Shown here piece after piece: positions 1-11,565 of a stretch of DNA of 64,000 nt (positions are counted from its first letter, which is position 1; each line of letters opens with the position of its first letter). Source of the stretch: Styela clava (lineage: Eukaryota; Chordata; Ascidiacea; Stolidobranchia; Styelidae); contig NC_135254.1 in the NCBI RefSeq assembly GCF_964204865.1, positions 16,931,001 to 16,995,000 of the forward strand, in the 5' to 3' direction. The notes under the pieces were generated by a model. The model was not told the DNA's origin, searched no databases, and was given only the letters and a program-made list of their open reading frames with translations. A program made the translations under genes and the position numbers.

Positions 1-580
1 TAGACCATTGAGCTCCTACAAAATCAGGTTGTTGAATGTCTCAAAAACGACAGACTTCAGAGCTTGGTATTCAACTTTTTATCGCAATGGAACAAATCCT
101 AAAATTATGGTAACGCTGAGGGTCGGACCATCGAACAACTCATTAAACTGTTAGCAACTCGACAAATTAAGCTAATCACATCATGGTTGTGTTGAACATG
201 AAGCATTTCAAATGCCACCCAATGTCGAATTTTCATTTCAATCACAACACAGCACCAATAAAAACATCACGTTATTTTTGTAAGTCAAAGAAAAGGCATT
301 CAAAAATAATGGAATACCAAATCTTTTATGGGCCAGTTAAATAGGTTCCGCTGGTCGAACAGTGGCCCGCGGGGCCTGCCCTAAATGGCACATTTGCACA
401 AGAATCTGATCTTACAAAATTAATATTGCTGCGAATATGCGTTCTTGCAAAACAACTATTTTCGTTCATTCGCACAAAACAACGTTCTCAGTATAGAAAA
501 TTTCACTTATGAGCAACATACAGAAGTTCGTCTTGCAAAACTCAAATAAACGTTTCACAAACATCCATTCCTGCAATACT
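1..580. other. Intergenic, nothing recognised
   Basis: AT-rich sequence without a coding frame or repeat that I can support. The short open frame at 509-694 runs into the inverted-repeat element that begins at 581 and looks like chance. Confidence 0.5.
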
Positions 581-1140
581 AAAACGAGAATATCGGTCAG
601 AGACCGAAGACTTATCGATCGAGAGTTAGGGGATCCCCCAAAACAGCGCTCTTACTCCATAGTGACACCTTGTGTCCCATCACTAGTTAATTAATAACTA
701 ATTAATGGCGTAAAACTGGAATTTAGTCAAGTTCGTTTTCAAAAACATCCTACAAGTTCTTCTCGCATAAGACTGTTTTTGCAAGCCACTTTTTCGTTGG
801 TCTTATGTATCAAAGTATGAGTTCACGTGTGACACTGACTGAAAATCCATCGAGCTAATAGAATACTGTTCTTTTGTTACTTATCGATCTTAAGATCGGT
901 AAGTATATTGATAGGTATTTGTCTGTATGTCTGTCTGTCTGTCTGTGTGTCTGTTAGATGAACGCGATATCTCACGAACGCGTGGTTGAATCTGCTCCAA
1001 ATTTTGCATGTGCATGCATCTTACCTCGGACCAGAAGCCTATAAATTTTGAGTTAATTATGTCGTATAATTAGCGAGTTATTACCTAATTACCGATCTAA
1101 GATCGATAAGTCTTCGGTCTCCGACCGATATTCTCGTTTT
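581..1140. mobile_element. 560-bp MITE with 40-bp terminal inverted repeats
   Basis: Bases 581-620 and 1101-1140 are inverted copies that differ at one of 40 positions; the arms begin AAAACGAGAATATCGGTC. Inside lie a GTCT microsatellite (about 921-945) and two further near-palindromes built on cttatcgatct (around 880-905 and 1090-1110). No coding frame exists, so this is a non-autonomous DNA element. No convincing target duplication flanks it, so the superfamily stays open. Confidence 0.75.
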
Positions 1141-1754
1141 GTATATTGTCGACAAACTTGGATGTAGCGGCCACTGGAAATTATTATGAGGATGATGCTA
1201 GAAGCAGACAGATTCAATTACCAGGGAAGTTGTACAATAGAAGCACTTAGTTCTCGAGTTCAAACGGAACTGATGATAAAAAATGAATGAACCATGTCAT
1301 TAAACTCATTTGGCGAGTGGTATCACATAGCATAACTTATTGTTAAATATATACCCATCGTTCAGAGTTGTTTTGCACAGTCAGGAAATTGAGGTACTTG
1401 ACGCTAGCATGAATCCTATTATAAATTTCGCCAAATATGGGAACGGAAACCATGAATCATGTCATTTCCAACCTATTAAAATAAAGAAAAATAGAAGTTT
1501 GAATCCAAATTTGTGGGCGAGTTACTGACTCAACAGTCGTTGCCACAACTTTGTCATGCATTTGACATTGTGTAACTCTAAATCATTCTTCCTTGCGTAA
1601 TAGCATTTTTAAAATTTGCTTCACTATTGTATTGTTTGGTATTTGATCAGCAATTCCCGAAGGCATATGTGGGTGAAGGCGGAGCGATTTATATTTTTGA
1701 AAATAAAATATATATCAATAGTCTTTTACACCTAAAGAAATATAGTGTGTAAAA
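1141..1754 (+). other. Upstream region of the integrin-like gene
   Basis: About 600 bases between the MITE and the first ATG of the integrin-like gene. It should contain the promoter and 5' UTR, but no TATA box or initiator can be singled out in such AT-rich DNA. The open frame at 1340-1528 shows no family resemblance. Confidence 0.4.
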
Positions 1755-4700
1755 ATGCTGCTTCATATATTAGTGTACGCAATTATACTACTGGTAACAA
1801 CAAATCTAGACGCATATGGGTTCAACTTGGCCTTAACTGACGAAACAACACAATATATGGTATCACCTGTTGTTGCACAATTTGGTATCGATTCATCACT
1901 TCAACTACCCACCAACGTAAACAGTTCTTTCTATGGATACGAATTCAAAGTACATGTCAATAGCGGTGGAAATATCAGGTAAATGAATTTTAAGTTAGAT
2001 TGATCAACGCGTCCATCGAAGCGGTAAGCCGTTGAAACTTTGTTTGCCTTTGTTAGGTTACAAACACACATTTCAGATCAGGGATCCTAAACGTTCATTC
2101 TCTCATTTATTCTTGGATAAACTTCAATGTGGATCTCTCATTTGAGAACTGATTTTATTCTTCGCGTTTCATTTTAGCATGTTGATCGGATCTCCAAAAA
2201 TGATAGATCCTGCCTCTATAAATTTGCAGATATCTGGAAGCACAAACAAAACGGAACAAATTGGTTAGTTATATCATAATGACGAAATAAACTTTTCTTT
2301 TTTGAGACCTATGTTCACGTTTGTGAAAAATATTTTACGTGTGGTTGGACGATTACGTCTTTGTAAAAATACACCCAAGGTTTGCCTTGAGCTAAATGTG
2401 AGTTCTACTATATTGTGAGATCTAACACTGTATAGCGTGAGATCTGACTCAGGATGTGTAGAAAAAGGGATAAGAGATATAGTGCTATACTAACTTGAGG
2501 GCTAGGGTTAAGGTTGATAATATTTTCTTCACATATATAACCGACGAATATAATTGATAATGGGCAAATATTCAATGGTAACGGTAAACTATCCATGTCG
2601 AGTTTTTGCTAAATATTCGGAAAAAATATATTTTCACCAAGAACTTTTGTATAAATGTGATTCCACGAGTGACCGTTATCCCATAATATATATTATGGTT
2701 GATTAACGTTTACGCCAGAGGTTCCCAAACCAGGGGTCGCGACCCCAAATTGGATCGGAGTGATAAGTAGGACGTAGGGTTGCAAACAGGTCGTGGGGTC
2801 GCTGAGGTATGGTAGAGGAAGGATACACAAATCATCTAAGATTTGACAAACCGTGTTAAATTTAGCAGTTTGTACCATGGCTTACTGTAAAACAGGCTCG
2901 TAAGCATCGCTCTATGCTTAAGCTATAGAAAATGTACGTGCTTAATGTGACATCACTGTTTGGTTTTATCTTATTTTACTTAGTACCGCCACATGACCAA
3001 ACTCAAAAGTCCAGTGAAAGAAATTTTAAACTAAAGTTTCATGAAAAATATATATATTGACCTGGGGTCGCACTGGGCACTTGAAAGTTGTCTTTGGGGT
3101 CGTCCTGAAAAAAACTTGGGAACCCCTGGTTTAAGCCGATGACTTATATGGTAGTGCATTGTTTTATTTGGGCACATACCCCTCCTATCTAAGACTTAAC
3201 AAGTAGAAACTGTGTGGAACTGAATAAGACTCTGATCTCTCGATATGAAACCTCAGATTTTATTTGACAAGTTTTACATCTTACATTTCTTGCATATCAA
3301 TATGTACTATTTAAAGTAGAACTGCAATTTGTAGTTATATTATAGAGCCAAAAGGAAGCGTTTACGTTTGCCAACTTAACGAGACGATTTTTCAAGGGAT
3401 ATCACCAAAATGTACAGTTAGTAAACCCACAAAGCCCAAAGCAGGAGACAATTTTGGGATATCAATATCGACAACGGTTTCGGCGAATATTACGGTAAAA
3501 TATACGAAACATTCATCATATATATATATATATTATATTTATTCAAACAGATCAAATAATAATGTATTTTTAATTGTGCTTACCAATGTCCAACAATGGA
3601 ATGTAAATCTGTTTATACGCAAAATCACATGCACCGGTTCAAAAAAATGTCTCAACTGTCCCAAATGTTAATTATGTCCCTGTATTTTCGAGTTTTATCG
3701 TCAAGTATAATATCAATTGGTGGTATTGCAAAAGCTATGAACCAATTTATGGAACGTTTGCTTGCGCTTGGATATAGAAAACTTTTTGTAACCCACCATT
3801 GTTAGTTAATTCGCTTGACTACAATCATTTCAATTTGACTAAACTTACCCCAATCTCAGTTGTTAACGCCTGGTTTTCATGGGGGTATAAATATAACATG
3901 AATACTTTAACATTTAAAGTCATGCTCGATAACTCGAATGCAAGATTGTGGAATTTTGAACTACACACCAGGATTTTGTTTCAAGTCCAACAATTTTGGT
4001 TTAACGTGGGAAAAGGATCAAAGAACCAAAATGCTTGGTAGGTTTATATTAAAATTATTCAATGAACAAACGACGAGTACTTATTCTAAATTATTCTCAT
4101 TTAATGTATGATATTTTCTGGTAATTTTAATTTTAGAGATCAATGCCCTATGTACAGATCCAAAAGTAAGCCTTCCGCATTTGCGTACTTGGCACAATGG
4201 TGTTCTCGTTATAACCTCCGCGCTTGACTAATATTAATTTTAGCATCGCTTGTAGTCAAAATCTATTTCATAATACATTCGAGGTTCATACACATACATA
4301 ATGACCGTTTTGGTACACTTCCGTGCTCGCTTTGATATACGGTCGTCACACATATATATAATTTAAAATTTTTCAATTCAAGTTACTTCGAAATAACAAA
4401 AAGCATCCGTGTCGTTTATTTATGCATTACAGAATGTCCGAGAGGAAATGTTGAACTTCTATTTGTCTTGGATGGTTCTGGATCCGTTGGAGAACAAAAT
4501 TTCCAGATAGTCAAGAACTGGGTAAAGACTATAACCAAAAAATTAGACATTGACAAAGGCGCAGTAAAAGTTGGAGTCGTTCAATATTCAAGTTATAACT
4601 ATACGTAAGTTTATGCTAATACTATAAACTTTGAAAAAGCCATCTTATAATGCCGTATAAAGGTTATTGCATAATAAGTGTAGCCAACACGTTTCACAGT

Positions 4701-7324
4701 GCCCGGATAATCTCTAGAACAGAGATTTTCAACCAGGGTTCCGTCAGCACAGTCAAATATTCATGTAAGAAATGTGTTTCACTAGCGTTTCGTAAAAGAA
4801 GAAAACGTGTTTCGCGTCAAATTCTCGTTTCACATATTTGGCATATTGGCACTTTATATGATAACAAATATATTCATATAATCAAATATACATATGATCA
4901 ATAGCACAGGGATTACTCGAGCCTCTGAAATTGGGTTTCGCTACACCAAGAAGGTTGAAACCACTGCTCTAGAAAGTTAATTTTGAAATTTCAGTAATTC
5001 TGTCTCCAACTAATTTATTTCATTTTTCCACATTTTCTTACTCATTTTAAATTATTTAACTATTTATTGTTTCAAATAAAATTAAATCAAAATAGTTTTA
5101 ATTCTTCTGGGAAAGCTTTGCAGGAGCTGACTGCCCACTACTGCACTACTTGAAATCGGTCTTTCGGTAAATTATTATCTATATCGGTTATGGACATATA
5201 AATAGTTGATTCTATAGGGAGAAGCGATGCAAGTCTTAAGGATAAAGACTGTTCACCCTAGTATTCAAAGTTCGTTTCCCACGTTATTAAATTGACACGT
5301 GTTATGGAATGTGACTCCAATCTGGATTCCCTCAGACGATAATATGCACACGATGTTGAATGCCGAATTGTTGTATATTATTGAAAGATGCACGATCCAA
5401 CTTCCAAATACAGATAAAATTGTAGCACACTTAATTCTAATGCAGTAAGATTACGGTCAGATCACAAGTGAAACAAAAAGCACGATATTATACAGTCCTC
5501 TCGGCAAACCGGAAACGATACGTCATCAAATTGGTCGAAACGAGAAAGGCAAGACATGTAGTGAATGCATTATCGCTGGTGCGAAACATAATGTGGCCTA
5601 TTTGTGAAACATTACATGCTATTAATATGAAAGGGTTAAATACATTATAATCCATATTTACACAATGCACATTCGCTACAATTCTACTTCATACTCGGCT
5701 TCGACTTCAAAGCATTAACAACCCGTTTCCGAATCCGAGTAAACTGAATTATGACTATGCGGCCACGCAAAATTAAAATTAAAAAAACTTATGGTATTCA
5801 CGTGCCTATTTCTATATATACTTCAATTCAATCGAAATTTCGGATTCCGTCTTCCGAATTTAGGAAAGCTGGAATTCCTACTCAATTTAAGATTTGACTA
5901 AGGCCATACATAATTCCAAGACAAAAAAATGATGGTGAACATAATGTTTTATTTTATTTATTACTTCAGTTTAGATATTCAGAAGCAACCCCAAATTAAA
6001 ACACATATCAAAATAGGGGAGTACACCGACTACCAATCTTTTGCTGTGAGTAACTTGTTTTTTCCCATTTCATTTACTACTATTTCCTTATTAAAGAAGT
6101 TCTTCAAATTGCCAATCGGTTTCTAGCGAATCCGAAGACTACCATGAAATTTTTAATTATGTATTACGATATGAACAAATACTGAATTGGACACGGAGTG
6201 AACCTATATCTCGTTTTGTTATTACGTTGTTGTTGTTCTTGCTCTTTATTATGGACTTTTATCGTTGTTTTTGATTACTGAACCAATTGCTTCGAAATGT
6301 TTAGTTGTTAAAGATTGTAAGTTTTGCTAGAAGGCTATTGCTTTTGTTTATTCCGAATATTTTTGTGAGCTTCAATAGATTCGTGTTTTGTGTGCTATGA
6401 CGTCATTAACGCGACATTTTAGCGACATAAAAACAATTTATTCTATGATCATTTTTCTTTTCGTAACTCAATTGCTTTGTTTCTGTAGGCTGCCATGAAA
6501 CCGATACAAATATTTAAATGCTTTACCTATACCGGTAAAGCCTTGGAGAAAGTTGTTTACGATTTTGAAAATACTGAACATTTCAAGGGAAAAACAGCAA
6601 ATCAAGTTATGGTTCTACTAACGGATGGATAGTAATTATTTATGTATTATTCGGGGCAAAGTACATTCAAAAAATAAGTTTCGAAATCGGTTGATCAGTT
6701 ATGCACTCACTTGTTCACTGTGAGTGCATAACTGAGCAAGTTTCCGTTTATTTTCGTGATTTTTTACGTGAGAGATCTCTATCCAAGCTGGTACATGTAC
6801 TCAATAATGATTCAATTTTTCCATTGTTTCAATGCCAGAAATAGAAGCAATACTTATTTATTTATACAACAGATGCTTACAATCTGAGATTGAGCTAAGT
6901 TGATAAAGTTTGAAGCAAAACTTTACCATTATAAATAGTGATTGTATACTTTCCTATAAGTAGTTTTTTAATATTGAAAAAAAGTCTTACGATTTTGAAA
7001 GTCTATAATGAAATTATTAAATACTCAATAACGTAACATTACAGCTTAAGGGCTAAGAAAAATTCGCAAAATAACTTGAAATTTCTTTTTTCTCCAGTGC
7101 TAACGATCCAGAATCGATTTCGTCAAATGCCGAAACATTACGGGATATGGGAGTAACAACTTACGCTGTTGGAGTTGGACGCTATAAAAGAAGTGAACTG
7201 AGAGTAAATATCATTTACAGAATCTATAAAGTGGAGATTTTCAGAATATTTTTGACAGCCACAATAATTCAAGCTGAAATATCTTTAACTAGCTGGGTCG
7301 TCCAATCGCATTGACGAAAAAATG

Positions 7325-7375
<51 letters not shown>

Positions 7376-7967
7376 TAAGTGATTCAAGAGTCTTGCTGCA
7401 CACTAACACAAATATATTTCTGTAACGTTTCGTCTGACCAAGGTCAGACTTCTTCAGACATACATAGTTCAACTATAACACGAAAAGCAGTTACATGCAT
7501 ATTTAAACAATCAGTTTAAAATTATGGGAGTCGCGCATGTTGAGTCGCGCATATAGTCAAATTGAATATTTGAATTAAACTCTCGAAATAATTAAATACG
7601 TTATAATGGTTAGTCATTTTAATTTCAGTTAATTGCAAATGGTAATACATCGGACGATACTCGCGTATTTATAGCTACAAACTTCGATGGACTCGATGCA
7701 ATCGCAAATGACTTAGAAAATGAGATTGGAAGTCTTGCTTTAGAAGGTGGGCAATGTTTCCTTTTAGTGTATTGAAAATGTCTTTCTTTAAAATTGAATA
7801 TATCAAGCCTCACTTACGGTATTTTTTTTTTTAATATTAAAGGTTCGAGTGTGGGACAAACAACAGCTGAATATAAAATGGAATTCGGGGCAATGGGTAT
7901 TGTTGCAGTATACAGTACATTGAAACCGGAGATTCGAAGACTGCATAATAATACTTTAACCAGTTCG
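1755..7967 (+). CDS. Integrin alpha-like protein with I (vWA) domain, N-terminal half
   Basis: Ten exons join in frame: 1755-1978, 2178-2263, 3346-3494, 3920-4037, 4433-4604, 5970-6045, 6489-6631, 7098-7203, 7629-7746 and 7843-7967, giving 439 codons. All have GT/AG borders. Exon 1 encodes a signal peptide (MLLHILVYAIILLV...) followed by FNLAL and SFYGYEF, the usual start of the first FG-GAP blade. Exons 2-4 give LIGSPKM, a GDNFG blade motif and the paired-cysteine stretch SCSITRMQDCG...YTPGFCF. Exons 5-9 encode the I domain: LFVLDGSGSVG supplies the DxSxS metal site, YTGKAL the threonine and LLTDG the aspartate, so the MIDAS is complete. Exon 10 ends with MEFGAMGIVAVYS, where classical alpha chains read GFSA and return to the propeller. 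No later exon was recognised before the convergent NLR gene, so the gene may be truncated, secreted, or continue in diverged exons. The paralogue at 50170-55224 confirms the exon borders. Confidence 0.85.
2716..3128. mobile_element. hAT-type MITE in intron 2 of the integrin-like gene
   Basis: The 413-bp element has imperfect inverted ends (CAGAGGTTCCCAAACC at the left; the right end reads CAGGGGTTCCCAAG on the other strand). The 8-bp flanks GTTTACGC (2708-2715) and GTTTAAGC (3129-3136) differ at one base. CAG ends and 8-bp duplications are hAT hallmarks. No coding frame. Confidence 0.85.
4720..4966. mobile_element. hAT-type MITE in intron 5 of the integrin-like gene
   Basis: The 247-bp element has ends CAGAGATTTTCAACC and, on the other strand, CAGTGGTTTCAACC. 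It is flanked by perfect 8-bp duplications CTCTAGAA at 4712-4719 and 4967-4974. The intact duplication suggests a fairly recent insertion. Confidence 0.88.
7328..7373. repeat. (TA)n microsatellite
   Basis: An uninterrupted run of about 23 TA units in the intron between exons 8 and 9 of the integrin-like gene. Confidence 0.95.
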
Positions 7968-8027
7968 GTAAAAATTGTTTACTGCTATTTTTTTTATTAA
8001 ACTGAGCAGGGTGTTGGTACAGTATGG

Positions 8028-8314
8028 CAGGGTTTTCCAAACTGGGGTCCGCAGACCCCTGTGGGGCCATCATGACTGCACAGGGGATTCGCAACGATAT
8101 GGAAAGAGTTATCTTATTGAATTGCGTTAGTCTGTCAGTCAGTATTTAACGTTGATATGTTTGATTCAGACTTTCATGAGTTTTATTTCATCAAAGAAAA
8201 CAGCATCCTTTCTCGTTGGTTAGCCACAGAAGTTGATACGACATAGGATGGGGGTCCGTCAAAAACAAGATTCACAAACAGTGATCCGCGACCCAAAAAG
8301 TTTGGGAAACACTG
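8028..8314. mobile_element. hAT-type MITE downstream of the last traced integrin exon
   Basis: A 287-bp element with ends CAGGGTTTTCCAAACTGGGG and, on the other strand, CAGTGTTTCCCAAACTTTTT. The flanks CAGTATGG (8020-8027) and CAGTATAT (8315-8322) agree at six of eight bases, so it is an older copy. It sits 60 bp after exon 10 of the + strand gene. Confidence 0.75.
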
Positions 8315-9845
8315 CAGTATATATGGTAGCCGATATAGATGTTTCCTCGACCCTTGAACCCAGAAAAATCACGCTATACTTTACTATTGAAAAATTTTAA
8401 ATGCCTATTTTGCGAGTGTTTCAGAGAGTTGGGTTTTACAGCAATTTGATTTAACCACGTGCGCATACAGGTGCTACACTACTAGTTAATTTTAGCCTAG
8501 TCTATCACAGCTTTTTCGGACTAATTCTTGATTATGGTAATCAAACTAAAACTAATCAGAAGACATAATGACAATAAAATACCTCATTTACTGCTGATTT
8601 TTGCAACACAAATGGAAACTGACAAATAACAAACAAACGGCGAAAACGAGGCAATGTTTACAATCGTGCTTGAATATCTATCCTGGTCGAAATGTCTATA
8701 ATTATGGTGGGAAATCGATGTTCGGGGAAACATCCATTACACATAGATGTATTGATATATTGCTATGGTCGATATCGACTACGTTGGCAAAAGCATTTAC
8801 AGATCCGACAAGTTTCAAAAAACGTCAGTTCAGAATTGTGGTCTAAGTGCCTTGGTCGATATCGGTCAAAACAGAAATATCGATACATCTTCAGTATGCA
8901 ATGGTGTGAATTGTGAGTGTGTATGAATGGAAAATATCGCGATATTTAGAATCTATAATGAAACGATTGGTTCGGTGTTTGTGCTCTGTTTAAGCGAAAT
9001 GCGTGTCGGTGTCGCGTTGAGTGATAGTCTCTCGCTATGCTTATACAGCCAAAGGAATTAAATACGCAGCCCATCGAATCATATGTAGTCTATATACTGC
9101 AGAAGTGGATAAGGTTGTTAGATAAAACATCAAAATTTGGTTTTAGTTTGGTTGTGGCAGCATCCGGCGGGCCAGATTGAATTACAAAACGGGCCGGATT
9201 TGGCACGCGGGCCGTAGTATACCCATGTCAGGTATATCTGTATACAAGATACTTTCTAATGATTGTCGGTATATAGGCATACATGTTGTGTTGTATGCAT
9301 AGTGATTTATGGCAATATTATATTCTTCGCTGCATAAGCATGTTACGTTACTAATCCTTCCGGCCGTAAAAGCTCAATGATATAGGGACATAAATGTCCT
9401 AACAACAATCGGGAATTTTTCGAGGTGGAAAAAGGTAGGTTTCAACTCTGACTATACTAATTATTTTTAATTTCAATTTGATCCAATTTTCTTATACCGT
9501 AGGTGTTTTTACAAATACTGAAATTATTGTCGATATATATCATATATTGTATATATATATATAGCTCAGAAGAATTTTGTAAGTGATAACCGTATTTTTA
9601 AAATTTTGTTTTTTGACTTCGATTTGAGAAAATCGCCTCCTTACAGACGGATTATTTTGTTTATAAGCTTTTTACAGGCCTGTTTCACAACTTCGGTTGC
9701 GACCTGTATAGTAGACCATCTGTGTTCCGTTACCGAAAAGTGTACCATCTCACAGTTCCGAGGCACGGTATATTATTACATATCAAAGGATTTAATGACA
9801 AATGCAGATCACCATCGGATTGGGGGAATATCATTGAGTTGAAAT
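8315..9845. other. Intergenic, no gene recognised
   Basis: I looked here for integrin FG-GAP, leg and transmembrane exons and found none. Around 9150-9232 a GC-rich piece with repeated gggcc and the end gcgggccgtagtatacccatg resembles one end of another hAT element. The open frames at 8601-8916 and 9606-9842 show no family resemblance. Confidence 0.45.
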
Positions 9846-9849
9846 GCTG

Positions 9850-10260
9850 CATTTAGGATAGGATTAACATATTTAACGCGGGAAGAGGACAAGACAACCG
9901 CAACCGAAAAGCGGTTCGTGACCCATTACCTTATGGCGGCGAGGAGTCCAGCAATGCCATCTCACATAATATAATTATTCCCCACAGAATTCGAACCCAC
10001 GCAGGGTAATCAGACGCCCGAAGAGAGCGTATTTTAACTATAGCAGGGTAGGATGAGATTTACATATTTATTCCGAAAGTTAGGTAAGTCGATACGACGG
10101 CTTAATCATATGGCGAACTACGACCCCTCGTCCGGTTACCAGTCCATGTCGGATATGGGTTTAGTTAGCCAACATGGACTTGATGGTGGAAGAAGCCGTT
10201 ATCGACTAGCCGTTACGTGAACACCCTAACCACGACGTGCCGCTTGGCTGAGCTCATCTA
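9850..10260 (-). mobile_element. tRNA-SINE pieces, two partial copies
   Basis: Bases about 9920-10032 match the tRNA-like head of the SINE described at 23748-24113, with an attcgaacccacgcaggg B-box region. Bases about 10046-10258 match its body and tail (ttacatatttatt, then gacggcttaatcatatggcgaac). Both read on the minus strand. They may be one copy rearranged or two truncated copies. Confidence 0.65.
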
Positions 10261-11376
10261 TTTTAAACATTTTTTCTGCATTTGGTATTTCATTAGACGT
10301 AGCCTACACCGCATTCTCGCGTCTAAAGTATGATGGAATTCCATATTTTGTGTGTGTAATCCAAAATTGAAAACGTTTCTCATTTAGCAAGAGATTAGGT
10401 ATACGTTTGATAGAGTAGAAGTTCATCGCTCTGAAGTTGCACGAACATACTGACAGATTCTTACAGACAAAGACGTTGGATTTCAAAACAAAGGCCTCTC
10501 ATGTCATCGCTATAATAAAACAGAATAAATACTGGACAAACTTGTTTCATGTAATATCGATCATCTGCAAAAACTTTGCGACAACCAGATATCCGCAATT
10601 GTAATATCCGATTACAAGTCGCTTTTCAGCTTCGGACGATGATGGGCGTATCATAACAATTCCTACATCTTGCTTGCAACGTTAGATGACAACCAGGAGA
10701 GCAGGAGTTTAATCCCAAAAATATAGACACACGAACACGAATAACATTGTTTTTTTCTGGATCCGCAAGCCTGTTATACTTGGGTGTAATTTTTACCTAT
10801 ATTAATAATTTTAAATTGCTCATTTCTCTTTTAATCCCATTTGATTTTTTTCTATGATACCGTACTATACTAATCCATGATAAATAAACTTATAAACAGC
10901 ATTTACACGAGGGTCGTGAGCCTAGATAACCCTTATCGGTCCTACACACCTACCCACAGTCGCGCACTAAGAAATTCCTAGTAATGGATTGTTGAAATAT
11001 TTTATGCATTGAAAAAATTATTCATTTTTAAAATATGTGTTTATTATAAAACAAAGATAGGTTAGTCTAAACCTGGAAGATAATTAAAAAAAATATTTTA
11101 ATTACTAAAATATTTATTGAAAATTGAAAAATATAGCTCAATTAATATTTTGCATAGCTTTACCAATTAGGATTGAATAAAAATAAGATGAAATCAAATC
11201 ATGGCGGAGTCGCAGATTAAAAATGAGGTGAACATTGTTTGCAAGAACACTACACTCAGATATATCCCATTTAGTGGAATTGTCACATTTTTTCGACTTC
11301 AAGCACTAGGTTTCCTTTGTTGTACATATCGATTCTGTCCTCGTTCAAAGACAATTTTGACTCCTGGCTCCTGTAA
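10261..11376. other. 3' intergenic region of the NLR gene
   Basis: No coding sequence recognised. On the minus strand an AATAAA hexamer (tttatt at about 11113-11118) lies about 260 bases beyond the NLR stop codon and is a candidate polyadenylation signal. The + strand integrin-like gene and the minus strand NLR gene converge on this region. Confidence 0.4.
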
Positions 11377-11565
11377 TTAATTCCCGTTAACAGTAATTGG
11401 AATGAGTGAATAATGAATTCGATACAAAATATAAACATGCAGCTTTTTAATTTGCCATAGCACAGCTGTAAAACTCATGAAGAGAATACAAGCGAGCAAT
11501 GCTAAATATGTGGATACAGAAGCCCAGTAAAATTCCAATGACAGTTGAATGTTTAGTGAATTGCA
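11377..11565 (-). CDS. Last NLR exon with predicted transmembrane helix
   Basis: After the acceptor ttcattcag the frame is kept (phase 0) and 62 codons follow to a TAA. Residues about 12-37 are hydrophobic (core YLALLACILFMSFTAVLW), followed by QIKKLHVY, basic residues that would fit a cytosolic stop-transfer flank. The alternative acceptor tcctgcag at about 11625 would end the protein after four residues (GCFI). Intron read-through from exon 12033-11845 would end after about 14. A cDNA would decide among the three. Confidence 0.5.
   Translation of the reverse strand, partial: CNSLNIQLSLEFYWASVSTYLALLACILFMSFTAVLWQIKKLHVYILYRIHYSLIPITVNGN

Noticed and set aside
4137..4165. Possible 27-29 bp micro-exon before the I domain of the + strand gene
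   Set aside because: It has AG and GTAAG borders and could keep frame, but the paralogue shows no counterpart, and exons 4037 and 4433 already join with matching phase.
7269..7472. Minus strand frame with a run of alternating I and Y
   Set aside because: It is a translation of the (TA)n microsatellite.
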